NCBI GenBank assembly: GCA_016708265.1
Contig: JADJGA010000012.1
Coordinates: 1,027,001 to 1,091,000 of the forward strand
Direction of reading: 5' to 3'
Length of the DNA stretch: 64,000 nt
From: Saprospiraceae bacterium
Lineage (GTDB): Bacteria; Bacteroidota; Bacteroidia; Chitinophagales; Saprospiraceae
Of the stretch, positions 17,740-27,444 are shown piece after piece. How positions within the stretch are numbered: position 1 is the stretch's first letter; each line of letters begins with the position of its first letter. Both the position numbers and the translations under genes were made by a program. A model generated the notes under the pieces. The model searched no databases. It worked only from the letters and a program-made list of their open reading frames with translations, and had not been told where the DNA came from.

Positions 17740-17774
17740 AGTGAAAAAGTAAAAGTGAAAAACTAAAAATTATT
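17740..17774. repeat. 7-bp-period array directly after the ribE stop
   Basis: Five heptads in phase (AGTGAAA, AAGTAAA, AGTGAAA again, AACTAAA, AATTATT) begin one base after the ribE stop codon. These are the reverse complement of the CATTTTT/CACTTTT family found at 26676 and 27348. Confidence 0.55.
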
Positions 17775-17851
17775 GAAGTGTTCGCTTGAGAGTCGGTGGA
17801 ATTAGCCAATTAGCAAATTTGGGGTTTATTAAAATATTTTAGTTGCTCAAA

Positions 17852-18508
17852 TCAAAGGTAATCTATAAGGATATTGTCTGCTGAAGCATATTTTTTCAGC
17901 AATCCGACGCAATGATCTAATGTCTCTACCAGACCTTTTTTGCCACTATATGCATTAATTATTATCACCATGTGGGTAGTTTCCAAAGTTATTTTTGTAC
18001 GATCACAATCGCTGGTTGGTGTTCCGATACCTCCGGTTTCATCCCTGTAAACCGGCAATCCTTCGATATTCATAATTCCTCTTCCTATAGCTTCAAATTC
18101 ATCATCCCTTCTGCCAACATCAAGGATCAGGTCACCATTGATCTTATGCATATCAAAAGCACCGATCGAAAAACCACTCCTTATAGAAACCAGATTTATA
18201 ATATCAACTAAGGTATTGACCCTGTAAATTGGAATTCCCCTGACAATCCTTCTACATAGAGCTTCTGCAGAAGGTCGGTACCGATTTGGGTCTTTGCCAA
18301 GTTTCTTATATGCATTTCTTGTTTCCCTTATTGCGATACCTTGATTGATGTGTTCAATGGTAAAATCAGCTTTTATCCTGGAAACTTCAATGTTCATTTC
18401 GTCCCACAAGGACTCGGTTGTGAGGCTATTTATAGTTTTGCATTCAATAATTCCCAAAGCTAATGCAGGACAAGCATCTCTAATGATTTCAGATATTGTT
18501 ATTTCCAT
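17852..18508 (-). CDS. B3/4 (tRNA-binding-type) domain protein
   Basis: A 218-residue soluble protein that matches the free-standing B3/4 domain, related to the editing-type module of the phenylalanyl-tRNA synthetase beta subunit. Typical segments are 'RNAYKKLGKDPNRYRPSAEAL', 'NTLVDIINLVSIRSGFSIGAFD' and 'GRGIMNIEGLPVYRDETG' before 'GTPTSDCDRT'. Such proteins may act on mischarged tRNA, but the substrate is not settled. It is a single gene, convergent with ribE. A promoter-like pair of boxes lies just upstream. Confidence 0.88.
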   Translation of the reverse strand: MEITISEIIRDACPALALGIIECKTINSLTTESLWDEMNIEVSRIKADFTIEHINQGIAIRETRNAYKKLGKDPNRYRPSAEALCRRIVRGIPIYRVNTLVDIINLVSIRSGFSIGAFDMHKINGDLILDVGRRDDEFEAIGRGIMNIEGLPVYRDETGGIGTPTSDCDRTKITLETTHMVIIINAYSGKKGLVETLDHCVGLLKKYASADNILIDYL

Positions 18509-18534
18509 AAAAAGAATTTAATAATATATTTATG

Positions 18535-18568
18535 CAAACTTAAGAAAATTGTTGTTTGATTTGGCAAA
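18535..18568 (-). promoter_or_regulatory. Putative promoter of the B3/4 gene
   Basis: Minus-strand -7 box TAAGTTTG (18535-18542) with TTTG (18565-18568) 22 nt upstream. The spacing is at the long end of the range for this promoter class. The leader would be about 20 nt. Confidence 0.5.
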
Positions 18569-18731
18569 CAACTTCAAAAATAAATATAATCAGACAGAGC
18601 TTTGATTTATAATTTTTTATGTACATATATCATTAAATTGTTATTTAGATTTAAACTAAAAAGTTACCGTATTGTTAATTTTAATTATGAGTTATTTCAT
18701 TGATTATTTTTAATATTTTTAAATGTTTCAT

Positions 18732-20363
18732 ATGTCAAATGCAATTTACAGAGTACCTGAACCGGTAAATGAACCAATTCTCAATTATGCACCAGGGTTC
18801 ACCCGAAAGATCTGAAATCAAAAAAATGCTAACCCAGCTTAAGAATGAGAAATGGGATATTCCTATGTTCATTGGGGGAAGAGAGGTGAGAACAGGCAAA
18901 ACCGAAGACATCAGGCCTCCACACGAATTAAACCATATACTTGGTCAGTATCATATCGGAGATGCAGGACATGTATATGAAGCTATAGATGCAGCAATGA
19001 AAGCCAAGAAAGACTGGGAGTTCATGCCATGGGAAGACAGAGCATCTATTTTTCTGAAGGCCGCCGATCTTATTGCAGGACCTTACAGAGCCAGAATGAA
19101 TGCAGCTACAATGCTCGGACAGTCAAAAAATGTTTTTCAGGCTGAGATAGATTGTGTATGCGAACTTGCTGATTTTTTCAGGTTCAATGTCAACTTCATG
19201 ACCCAGATATATAAAGACCAGCCTATCAGTCCGTATGCGACATGGAACAGGATGGATTACAGGCCGCTTGAAGGATTTGTATTTGCCCTGACTCCTTTTA
19301 ATTTCACTTCAATTGCCGGCAATTTGCCTGCTGCACCTGCAATTTTGGGAAATACTGTAGTATGGAAACCTGCAAGAACTCAGATATATTCAGCTTGGCT
19401 GATCATGGAAATACTTAAAGAGGCAGGATTACCTGACGGTGTTATAAATATGGTAAATGTTGGTGGCAGTATTGCCGGAGATGTGATATTTTCCGATAAA
19501 ATTTTGCAGGATTGCACTTTACAGGTTCAAATAATACTTTCAGTACAATCTGGCGAAAAATTGCCCAAAATCTGGAAGATTATAAATCTTTCCCAAGGGT
19601 AGTAGGGGAGACTGGTGGTAAGGATTTTGTCATAGCACATTCATCAGCTATTCCATCACAGGTTTCAGCAGCTCTGCTGCGAGGAGCTTTTGAATACCAG
19701 GGACAAAAATGTTCTGCAGCATCCAGGGCTTATATTCCTCGCAGTATGTGGAATGAAGTTTATTTGCATCTGAAGGAAGGCATTGAAACAATAAAAATGG
19801 GAACTGTCGAGGATTTTACCAATTTTATCAATGCAGTTATAGATGAGTCAGCATTTGATTCAATAACCAGCTATATTGACCAGGCAAAAGCTGATAAAGA
19901 CGCAGAAGTCATCATAGGTGGAAATTATGATAAATCCCAGGGATATTTCATACAGCCAACAGTCATCAAAACTGAAAATCCACATTACAGAACAATGGTT
20001 GAAGAGATATTCGGACCTGTACTGACTATATATGTTTATGATGATGAGAAGTATCTGGAGACTCTAAGACTTCTGGACAAAACTTCGGTTTATGGTCTAA
20101 CAGGTGCTGTTTTTTCTGTTGACAGAAGAGCAATTGAAATAGCACTTGATGAATTGAGGAATTCTGCAGGAAACTTCTATATCAACGATAAACCGACAGG
20201 TGCAGTAGTAGGACAGCAACCATTCGGAGGTGCAAGAGGGTCAGGTACAAATGACAAAGCTGGTTCATTGCTCAACCTCTACAGATGGGTGTCTCCCAGA
20301 ACTATTAAGGAGAGATTCGTCACTGCAAATGACTACAGGTATACGTTCATGGATGAGAAATAA
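18732..20363 (+). CDS. pruA: Delta-1-pyrroline-5-carboxylate dehydrogenase (frame broken twice)
   Basis: PruA oxidises glutamate-gamma-semialdehyde to glutamate with NAD in proline breakdown. Reading across two indels gives a full-length protein of about 543 residues. The start is ATG 18732 (MSNAIYRVPEPVNEP, the family N-terminus). The frame changes near 18795-18802, where one base is extra in GGGTT, and near 19498-19508, where one base is missing in an A/T run. The catalytic glutamate is in VGETGGK and the catalytic cysteine in GQKCSAA; 'TPFNFTSIAGNLP' is also present. Both breaks lie inside conserved segments whose protein sequence continues in the new frame, so assembly error is more likely than decay. 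Confidence 0.9.
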
Positions 20364-20890
20364 AGTTTGGCAAGCTTGTTGAGGCTTGAATTCTGCTTTT
20401 ATAAATCATCCCTGTGAATTGTTGAATATCAAATGATTTGTTATTTATCTTGTGGTTTCAAAATTCTCTTTGTAAGGAAAATGGACTTTATGACTTGGCT
20501 CACCTGGTCTGAATGCAGGATTAAAATAATTTACAATTGTTCATTTCTGAGATTTGCAAATTATAAGAAAATTTTAAGGATGAACTGATTGGAATTTTGA
20601 TGCCTCTTTATAATACTTACATTGTAAATTGTCACTCACTGGAGGAAATTTAAAGAGACTATTTATTCTATTTCAAGCAATTACGATAGCTATCGGAACT
20701 TAAAGTGTTGTAAATAAAACAAAAATATATTGCTATAATTCAATCTGACAAATAAGTATATGCTTTTTTAACAGCTTCTCATACGAATCTCAATTGGAAA
20801 TTTAATATAATCCATGATAATTGTAATTTTGAGCAACTTAAATAATTTCAAATTGTTTTATTTAATTGAAATTTAATTTTTTATACAATT
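20364..20890. other. Intergenic region without a recognisable gene
   Basis: About 527 bp of AT-rich sequence between pruA and the MFS gene. I see no ORF of quality and no RNA gene. A perfect 12-bp palindrome (CGATAGCTATCG) lies at 20684-20695. A TAATTTTG box at 20824-20831 could be a promoter element of the MFS gene, but it lacks a well-placed -33 box. Confidence 0.5.
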
Positions 20891-22259
20891 ATGAAAAAAA
20901 ACAATCTTATTCTCGGTTTATTATTTGTAGGAGTGCTAATGGGAGCATTGGATATTTCAATTGTTGGCCCTGCAATTCCTTCTATTCATAAGGCATTGGG
21001 GCTGGATGAACATCAGGTGTCGTGGATATTTTCTATTTATATTTTGTTCAGTCTGATGGGCATCTCCTTATTTGCAAGATTATCAGATCGTTATGGAAGA
21101 CGGCCTTTTTATATCCTTGCAGTTTTGATTTTTGGTTTTGGATCATTGATTGCAGCTATGGCTCATAATATTGAAGCACTATTGATAGGCAGGGCAATTC
21201 AGGGTTTCGGAGCAAGTGGTATTTTTCCTGTCGCATCTGCAACAGTTGGAGATATTTTCCCTCAGGAAAAAAGAGGGAGGGCTCTCGGTTTAATAGGCAT
21301 GGTATTTGGACTTGCGTTTTTACCGGACCAGTTATTGCCGGACTGATGTTAAAATTTTTCTCCTGGAATTCTTTATTTTTAATAAATATTCCTTTTGTGG
21401 TCATAGTTATTTTGGGAAGCATAAAACTTTTGCCAGCTAAAAGAAATTCTGATTCTAAAATCATAGATTGGCCCGGTATTATTTCACTGGGTTTGTTTCT
21501 AAGTGGAATTACTATAGCATTAAATAATCTTAAAACCTCAGGTTTCTGGGAGGCGATTTTATCAACATCATTTTATCCCTTTCTTAGCAGTCGGATTACT
21601 TGCATTTTAGTTTTTATTATTATTGAAAAAGGTCAAAACATCCGGTTGTGGATACAAATCTTTTCTATCTCAAACAGGTTAGAATAGTAGGTTTTCTGGC
21701 ATTTGGAACCGGTTTGTACCAGGCAGCTTTTGTTTTTGTTCCTGCCATGACTGTGAAATTATTCGGAGTTGAACCTTCTACTGCCAGTTTTATGTTGCTT
21801 CCGGTCGTTTTCACAATGGCAATTTCATCACCAGTTTCAGGAAGATTGATAGATAAGTATGGTTCTAGGATTATAATCAATATTGCATTTATATTGATGG
21901 CAATCGGACTTTCATTATTGTTTGCAGTCAATTTGACAAAATACATTTTTTACTTTGCAGGTGTTATGCTGGGCATGGGACTGTCTGTTCTGGCAGGTTC
22001 ATCTTTGAGATATATTATGCTAAATGAAGTCTCTGCCGGGGAAAGGGCATCTGCACAGGGAGTCCTTACGATAATGATAAGCCTTGGTCAGATAATAGCT
22101 TCAGCCCTCATTGGGGCTTTTACAACGGGATACCAAAACGGTATAAAAGGATACCAGATAGTTTTCGCTCTGTTGACTTTCATAACTGTCTTTCTTGGCA
22201 TCAGCTCCCTGAGGTTAAAATCAAGAAAACAGGAGAAGGAAAGTTATTCAGGAAAATGA
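20891..22259 (+). CDS. MFS drug-efflux type transporter (several frameshifts)
   Basis: A major facilitator of the DHA2/EmrB type, about 455 residues when read through. It has motif A ('LSDRYGRRPF') and motif C-like 'GFGASGIFPV' in the first half. At least four indels break the frame: near 21320 (T run, one short), near 21580 (T run, one long), near 21607 (T run, one short) and near 21630 (A run, one short). Each lies in a homopolymer and the protein similarity resumes at once. The likely role is proton-driven export of drugs or metabolites; the substrate is unknown. The 526-bp region upstream holds no gene. Confidence 0.78.
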
Positions 22260-22406
22260 AAACTATTTACTGATATTAATAACTTATCATAAGAAAAATA
22301 AGAAATAAGCTTTTGTAAAAATCACTGAGGCAATCCAACCAGATATTGTCTTCCAAAAGAAATGTGTTATCCTAGGTGAACAGCATCAGTGATTAATACC
22401 AATTTA

Positions 22407-23099
22407 TTATTTCGCAATATTAACATTGAAATTGAAAAGTGGAGTTTGAAGTTTCCCGAACAATCTCACCCAAACCGGCAACATCATTTCTGTTCCTCTT
22501 GCAGTAGTGATATCTCCAAGTTCAATAATGTTTTCATTTTTCCATCCAAAGCTGTTTAATAAGGAAACAACCTGGGATTTTGCAGTTTCGTCATTGCCAC
22601 TTACAAATACACTGTGATCACCAGATACCAGTGAAGGATTTACCATTACCGGATTGCTCATGGTATTGAGAGATTTCACGACCTTCAGTTTTGGATATTT
22701 TGTCTGTATTTTTTCTGAAAGGCTATCTGTATTGCATATAGTTAAACTTGGAGGGAAGCCTTTGCTAAAGTCAAGAGGATTGGAAATGTCAATCATGGTT
22801 TTTCCATTGAGAAGATCCTCACCTACAGCATTAAGGCAGTCGAAAGCAGCATTCCCATTCATTGCAAATACTACCAGATCATTTCCTTTTTGTACTGCTT
22901 CTTTGTATGTACATAACTGAACTTCAGGGTTGTTCTTTATCCAGCCACCAACAGCGGGATTTCCCCAACCGTCAGGTTCTGTTTTATTGAGACTGTTTTC
23001 AATGTTTCTTGTTCCCATAAACACTTTATGCCCAAGTGAAACTAATTTTGTAGCTAAAGCCTGACCTACTGAACCTGTTCCCAATACAGAAATATTCAT
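22407..23099 (-). CDS. NADPH-F420-type reductase / NAD(P)-binding protein
   Basis: A 230-residue Rossmann protein with GTGSVGQAL at the N-terminus (GxGxxG) and the order of the NADPH-dependent F420 reductase family: 'GHKVFMGTRN', then 'DLVVFAMNGNAA', 'DISNPLDF', and 'KSLNTMSNPVMVNP', in the place of the 'KAFNT' segment of this family. In bacteria that do not make F420 such proteins probably reduce other flavin-like or unknown substrates with NADPH. The frame is intact. It is convergent with the MFS transporter. Confidence 0.8.
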   Translation of the reverse strand: MNISVLGTGSVGQALATKLVSLGHKVFMGTRNIENSLNKTEPDGWGNPAVGGWIKNNPEVQLCTYKEAVQKGNDLVVFAMNGNAAFDCLNAVGEDLLNGKTMIDISNPLDFSKGFPPSLTICNTDSLSEKIQTKYPKLKVVKSLNTMSNPVMVNPSLVSGDHSVFVSGNDETAKSQVVSLLNSFGWKNENIIELGDITTARGTEMMLPVWVRLFGKLQTPLFNFNVNIAK

Positions 23100-23367
23100 A
23101 TTGATTTAAATTTTAATTGTTAGAAAATACTGTTATATAGTTTATATTTTCAAACTACAACTAATAGTGGTATTTTGTTTTAATTATATCGTATAAAATC
23201 AAAATAATATTTCAAATTGTATTTCAAAAAGGGTTTTTATGAATATTTTATGAATTGTTTCTTTTGTCAGGGTTAGATGAAAATCCTCAATGTTATACAA
23301 TAAAAGGAAAGTATTTTAAAATAAATAAGAAATTTCTATAAAAACGAATTTGAGTGTTGGTCAGCAA

Positions 23368-23811
23368 TTATTGGGAGATAACCAATTGAAGTTTCTTTTG
23401 GATGCAATAGCTTTTGATTTCATTTACTGTTTTTTCATCAGGTAAACCCAGATTTTTGTAGTTTTCTTTCCAGATTGAACTGAGCCAGGATTTTCCAACC
23501 CAGAATATATATTCTCCTTCAGGTAGTTTTGCGAGCAGCAATTTTAAAGAATCAATTCCAAATACTGTTATTTCATTCGATATTACTTCTTCATAAGTTT
23601 TTAGTCTGTTAGTGCCTATCAATAAAGAGTAATTGTATTCATTTCCATTTTGCCAGCTATATAACTCCCATCCTTTGAGGGAAGACTCAAGTGTTAATGA
23701 ATCCAGATTTAGTTTTTTAACAGGAGTATATTCATTATCAGTGCTCTTTGAGCAATTGAATAAAATGAATGGCATAAAGAAAACGATCAGAAAGATGTTA
23801 AAATTTTTCAT
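23368..23811 (-). CDS. Hypothetical lipoprotein
   Basis: A 147-residue lipoprotein with signal and lipobox (ILFNC near residue 20). The mature part has alternating strands and helices with several Trp ('GWELYSWQNGNEYNYSLL', 'FWVGKSW'). I do not recognise a family. The gene is single, with AT-rich spacers on both sides, and its frame is intact. Confidence 0.6.
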   Translation of the reverse strand: MKNFNIFLIVFFMPFILFNCSKSTDNEYTPVKKLNLDSLTLESSLKGWELYSWQNGNEYNYSLLIGTNRLKTYEEVISNEITVFGIDSLKLLLAKLPEGEYIFWVGKSWLSSIWKENYKNLGLPDEKTVNEIKSYCIQKKLQLVISQ

Positions 23812-23891
23812 AGATATTTTATCAGATTATAATAAATACTAAGACGTAGTAACTGATCCAGAGGTTGGAAAGTTTTTTAGCTGACTTTCTA

Positions 23892-24473
23892 CTATGTTTC
23901 TTTCAGGGCTTTCTCTATATTCTTGTCCGGAATTACCCAAAGTATTGATACAATAGCAAACAATACTGCTGAAATAACCGGATAAAATAATGCACATGGA
24001 ATGGCAATTACATATAGCATTAATGATATTATTCCTTTTTGTTTTTGTTTGTTTAATGCATCGATCATGCTGTTGCTGTGCCCCATATCAGCCATGATCA
24101 CCTGCTGCAGGATGAAATATGAAACAGCACTCATCAGAAGATTTAAAGCATAAACTGCAACCGGAATATTTTCAAAATGATTTTCTCCCATCCATCCTGT
24201 TGTAAAAGGTATAATTGAAAGGAAAAATAAAAGCGTTAGATTTGCCCATATCAGCCTGCTGTTAATTTGTCTGACTGTATGCAGGAGGTGATGATGATTT
24301 GCCCAATAAATGCCTACAAATGCGAAACTAAGTACATAACTTATAAAAACAGGCCATAATTCGAAAAGATCAGCCAGTTCAGATCCATGAGGTATCTTAA
24401 GCTCCAGAACCATAATTGTAATTATAATCGCTATCACTCCGTCGCTGAATGCTTCTATTCTTGTCTTTGTCAT
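23892..24473 (-). CDS. TMEM175-family (DUF1211) potassium channel-like protein
   Basis: A 193-residue membrane protein beginning with the TMEM175 signature (R-x-E-A-FSDGVIAI at residues 5-16). About six membrane helices follow, with 'YWANHHHLLH' after the third. The bacterial TMEM175 proteins form tetrameric K+-permeable channels with one such repeat per subunit. The length fits. It lies 36 bp downstream of the DUF6090-like gene on the same strand, so they may be co-transcribed. Confidence 0.85.
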   Translation of the reverse strand: MTKTRIEAFSDGVIAIIITIMVLELKIPHGSELADLFELWPVFISYVLSFAFVGIYWANHHHLLHTVRQINSRLIWANLTLLFFLSIIPFTTGWMGENHFENIPVAVYALNLLMSAVSYFILQQVIMADMGHSNSMIDALNKQKQKGIISLMLYVIAIPCALFYPVISAVLFAIVSILWVIPDKNIEKALKET

Positions 24474-24508
24474 TTTTAAATATTTTTAATTGGAAAACGA
24501 TTTAGTTA

Positions 24509-25383
24509 TCAATCAAGATCATACTCTTGTTTTAAATTCAATAATATTTTTGTTGATTTATCTTTCAGCCAGGAAAGCCATGTGACTGAAGATTTAAGCA
24601 ATTCATTTCTGTCAGCAGCTTTAATATAAAAATAGTTGAGATAAAAAGGATCCTGATTTATAGCGTTAAATTTTTTTGCAGGCCTGAGATATACAGTATT
24701 TGCATTTGTCGGTTTTGGATTATACAACGAAGCGAGATCTCTGGCATCGAACAACCTGGCTTCCATTTCAGTCAATGAATTATGTTCAATATTTGTATTT
24801 TCAATTATACTAAGGTACCTGTTGTAAAGATTGTAATAATCAGAAATTTCCCTGTATAGCTCATTGTTATCAAAAAATCTGAAATTTCCTGAACTCTGCA
24901 ATTGTTTGTATGTTACATCCTGCGAAGTAAACAGGTCATTTATGATCATCAACCTCTCAAAATAATATATCAGCTCATTGTTTTTTTCAATTTCGCCTGA
25001 TTGGAGTATGTTGAGCAGGCTGTCCATTTTTTCAGAACTCCATATTTTATATGTAAGAACTCTTTGTATTACAGCTGTATCTGTTTTAAGATCTTCATAA
25101 AGTGACCGGGCATACTGCTTTTCATTTTGATTTTCTATATATTGTCCGCGTTTATTTTCAACAAAAAATCCTGCTGAGATGGCAGAAAAAGCATAAGGAA
25201 CTGAAAAATATAATCCTTTCCTTTGTCAGCAATTCTTAAAAAACTAAAACTATGAGACGTTGATTTATGACTGGTTTGAAGTTTTTGCTCAGAAACAGTT
25301 TCTGTATTTACCTCAGTTTTTGTATCTTGTTCAAAATCACCGGAAAAGTCATTTAATGCCTTGCCTTTTTTTGTTTTTACCAT
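24509..25383 (-). CDS. DUF6090-like membrane protein (one frameshift)
   Basis: Reading through one indel near 25195 (T run) gives about 290 residues. There is a disordered charged N-terminus (1-50) and one membrane segment (about 58-78, reading 'FLMLFLSAISAGFFVENK'), followed at once by a helical region starting 'EKQYARSLYEDLKTD'. That order (one helix, then an ExxxYxxSLxxDL helix) resembles DUF6090-type proteins of Bacteroidota. The C-terminal part is helical and ends in 'LNLKQEYDLD'. The function is unknown. The family call is tentative. Confidence 0.55.
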
Positions 25384-25536
25384 TTTGATAATATTTCTTA
25401 ATCAAACACCATTTGATTGAAAATGTTTTCAAATTGCGGGACTATTGCTTTGCAATACATTGTGAAACAAATATTTTGCTATTTCAATATAAAAATCTGT
25501 TTTTGTGGTAAATTTGCAAATTCAGACTTGTCAAAG

Positions 25537-26322
25537 TTATATTGATTTAAGCAAACCTCCATCAATCGGAATATTGGTACCTGTTATGTATGAAGCAAAA
25601 TCAGAAGCAAGAAAAGCAGCCAGGTATGCGTATTCCTCCGGATTGCCGAATCTCTTCATTGGAACAGTCTGGATTATCTGTTCTTTCATTGATTCAAAAC
25701 TGATATTTTTCTGAAGAGCCTGAGATTTGATAAGGGTATTAAGCCTTTCTGTATTGAAGTAACCTGTTAGGATGCTATTGACTGTAATATTATCCGGAGC
25801 CAGTTCTACTGACAATGATTTTGACCAGCTGATCAGGGCTGTCCGGATTGTATTTGACAACACCAGGTGGTTTTTTGGTTCTTTCACTGTTAGAGAAGAA
25901 ACGTTGATAATCCTGCCATAGGAATTTTTTTTCATGCCGGTCAAAGCAGACAGGGTAGTAAAACTAACGGTCTGGAACAACAGATCAAATGCAGCCTGGT
26001 AGTCTGAAAAACTTTTTTCCAATATATCTCCGGCTTCCGGACCTTGTGTATTATTGACAAGAATATCCACAACATTTTTATCAAAATATGCTGATATAAT
26101 TGATTTGTATGATTTAAAATCAGTAAAGTCGGCTATCAGATATGAATGCTTCTGACCCAATGAAGTATCGAGTTCATCAAGTGTGTTTTGCAATTTTAAT
26201 TCATTCCTTGCCATAAGAGTGACATCTGCTCCACATCTGGAAAACTGAACAGCTATTTCCATCCTGCCAATCCCATTAGTGCTTCCTCCGACTAACGCTT
26301 TTTTTTATCGTGATATTTTCAT
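25537..26322 (-). CDS. SDR-family oxidoreductase, atypical active site (frameshifted N-terminus)
   Basis: A short-chain dehydrogenase-like protein with GGSTNGIG (cofactor loop), 'LMARNELKL', 'DILVNNTQGPEAG' and a C-terminal 'DGGLLKS'. The usual Tyr-xxx-Lys is missing: after 'INVSSLTVKEP' comes 'LVLSNTIRTAL', as in an SDR subgroup whose enzymology is unclear. The start is taken at 26322, where ATG overlaps the cupin stop (ATGA). Reaching GGSTNGIG from there needs two compensating indels, in A4 (near 26317) and in A8 (near 26303). Coupling to the cupin suggests a shared pathway, substrate unknown. Confidence 0.75.
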
Positions 26323-26638
26323 AATTTTTTATAATCTTCTCTTATAGGATAAAATACATCGAGAATTTTACATGAAGTAATTGCCAAACCTGAATGTATA
26401 ACTCCAGGGGAATAATCGCTACAAGTCCCTTCTCATAAATCATTGTTTCTGACCCGATAGTCAACTCAAATCTGCCTTCCATGACCTGACTTGATTGTTC
26501 ATTAGGATGTGAATGAGCCGGCATAACAGCTCCCTCGTCTATTTCCCAGAATGCAAGTGTGTTATTTTCGGTATGCACAAACCTTGCCTTATACCCTTTA
26601 ATTATTTCTTTTAGTTCGAGTTTGTTTAGGTCTATCAT
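26319..26638 (-). CDS. Small cupin-domain protein (one frameshift)
   Basis: About 106 residues after correcting a C4 run near 26407 (one base short). The corrected C-terminus reads 'IPPGVIHSG' and ends 'FYPIREDYKKL', exactly as in single-domain cupins. The metal-binding pattern 'HSHPNEQ' (His/His) and the later His in 'GVIHSG' are present. Cupins of this size often bind a metal and act as small epimerases, dioxygenases or sensors. The gene overlaps the SDR start by 4 bp and forms a two-gene unit. Confidence 0.75.
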
Positions 26639-26675
26639 TATTGCAGAAGTTTAGAGAGTTTAGGATGTTTAATTT

Positions 26676-26752
26676 GACTTACAATTTAAGATTTTGAATT
26701 TTAAATTTAATATTTTTCAATATTCATTTTTCATTTTTCACTTTTCATTCAT
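26676..26752. repeat. 7-bp-period array, GACTTAC/CATTTTT type
   Basis: Eleven heptads in a single phase, moving from GACTTAC and GATTTTG types to CATTTTT (twice), CACTTTT and CATTCAT. It ends 4 bp before the stop of the NTF2-like lipoprotein gene (27190-26757). This array joins two heptad sequence classes that elsewhere occur alone. Confidence 0.6.
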
Positions 26753-26756
26753 AACT

Positions 26757-27190
26757 TCAATCCCACACATATTTCCAGGGTTTATCACTTTGTTTTTTCC
26801 AGATTGTGTGAAAAATACCTTTGTATTCAGTTATTTTACCTTTTTTGTCTTTTATCTGCCAGATATACTTACCGTAAGTATAGGCCAAAGTGCCGCATTC
26901 AGAAACATCTATGAAGTCTGCAGTCCAGTTCACTTTGGTGCTTTTATCCTCAGTCTTGCTGTAATAATTCCTGATATTTTCCCTGCCGATGATCAGAGTA
27001 TCATTCTCACGTTTAATAACAGCACTATCAGCGGCATAAAAATAAAATGCTTTTGCAATTCCACTATCTGCTGCCATTTTTTCGAATGATTTTTCAACAC
27101 TGAAAACCTCCTTTTTAAGGGCTTCTTTATCAACAGGAAGAGTACATGATAAGAAAATTGTCAAAAAAAAGGATTAAAAACATGTTTCAT
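26757..27190 (-). CDS. NTF2-like (DUF4440-type) lipoprotein (one frameshift)
   Basis: About 144 residues from ATG 27190 after adding one T to a T8 run near 27166. This restores a lipoprotein signal (MKHVFNPFF…FLSC). The mature part has the NTF2-like cone fold pattern: an N-terminal helix with 'DSGIAKAFYFYAADSAVI', then strands 'GTLAYTYGKYIW' and a final 'IWKKQSDKPWKYVWD'. DUF4440 proteins bind small ligands or act as simple enzymes; the ligand is unknown. It is similar in fold, but not closely in sequence, to the 28501-29031 gene. Confidence 0.72.
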
Positions 27191-27220
27191 GATCAGATTT
27201 TTATTTTGGAAATATAAGTA

Positions 27221-27295
27221 AATTTTTCATTTTTCATTTTTCATCCGTCAGTAGAAGGACAAGCTTTTCTTTTAATCTGTTGTCAGTTGTCCGTT
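27221..27295. repeat. Short heptad arrays upstream of the NTF2-like gene
   Basis: AATTTTT, CATTTTT (twice), CATCCGT and CAGTAGA lie in phase at 27221-27255, and GTCAGTT with GTCCGTT at 27282-27295. These belong to the CATTTTT and CAGT heptad classes. The middle part is not clearly periodic. Confidence 0.5.
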
Positions 27296-27347
27296 ATTCA
27301 GTTCTCTGTTTGTCTTTTAAAAAATGTTTAATGTTTTTATATGTACT

Positions 27348-27444
27348 CAGACTCTTGACTGCTGACTACACACAAAAGACTGCCATTTTCATTTTTCATT
27401 TTTCACTTTCACTTTTCGTTTTTCACTCTTCACTTTTAACTTTT
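27348..27444. repeat. 7-bp-period array running into the dapF 3' end
   Basis: Fourteen units in sequence, all 7 bp except one of 6 bp. They change gradually from the TTGACTG/CTGACTA class to the CATTTTT/CACTTTT class. The dapF stop codon (27423-27425) and its last codons lie inside the array, so the repeat encodes the C-terminal residues of DapF. Confidence 0.65.

Noticed and set aside
18732..20363. Programmed frameshifting in pruA
   Set aside because: Two shifts in opposite directions at different contexts, and many other genes nearby have the same kind of break. No slippery heptamer with a downstream structure was seen.
20364..20890. tRNA or small RNA gene in the pruA-MFS spacer
   Set aside because: No cloverleaf, T-loop motif or terminator-ended structure was visible by eye.
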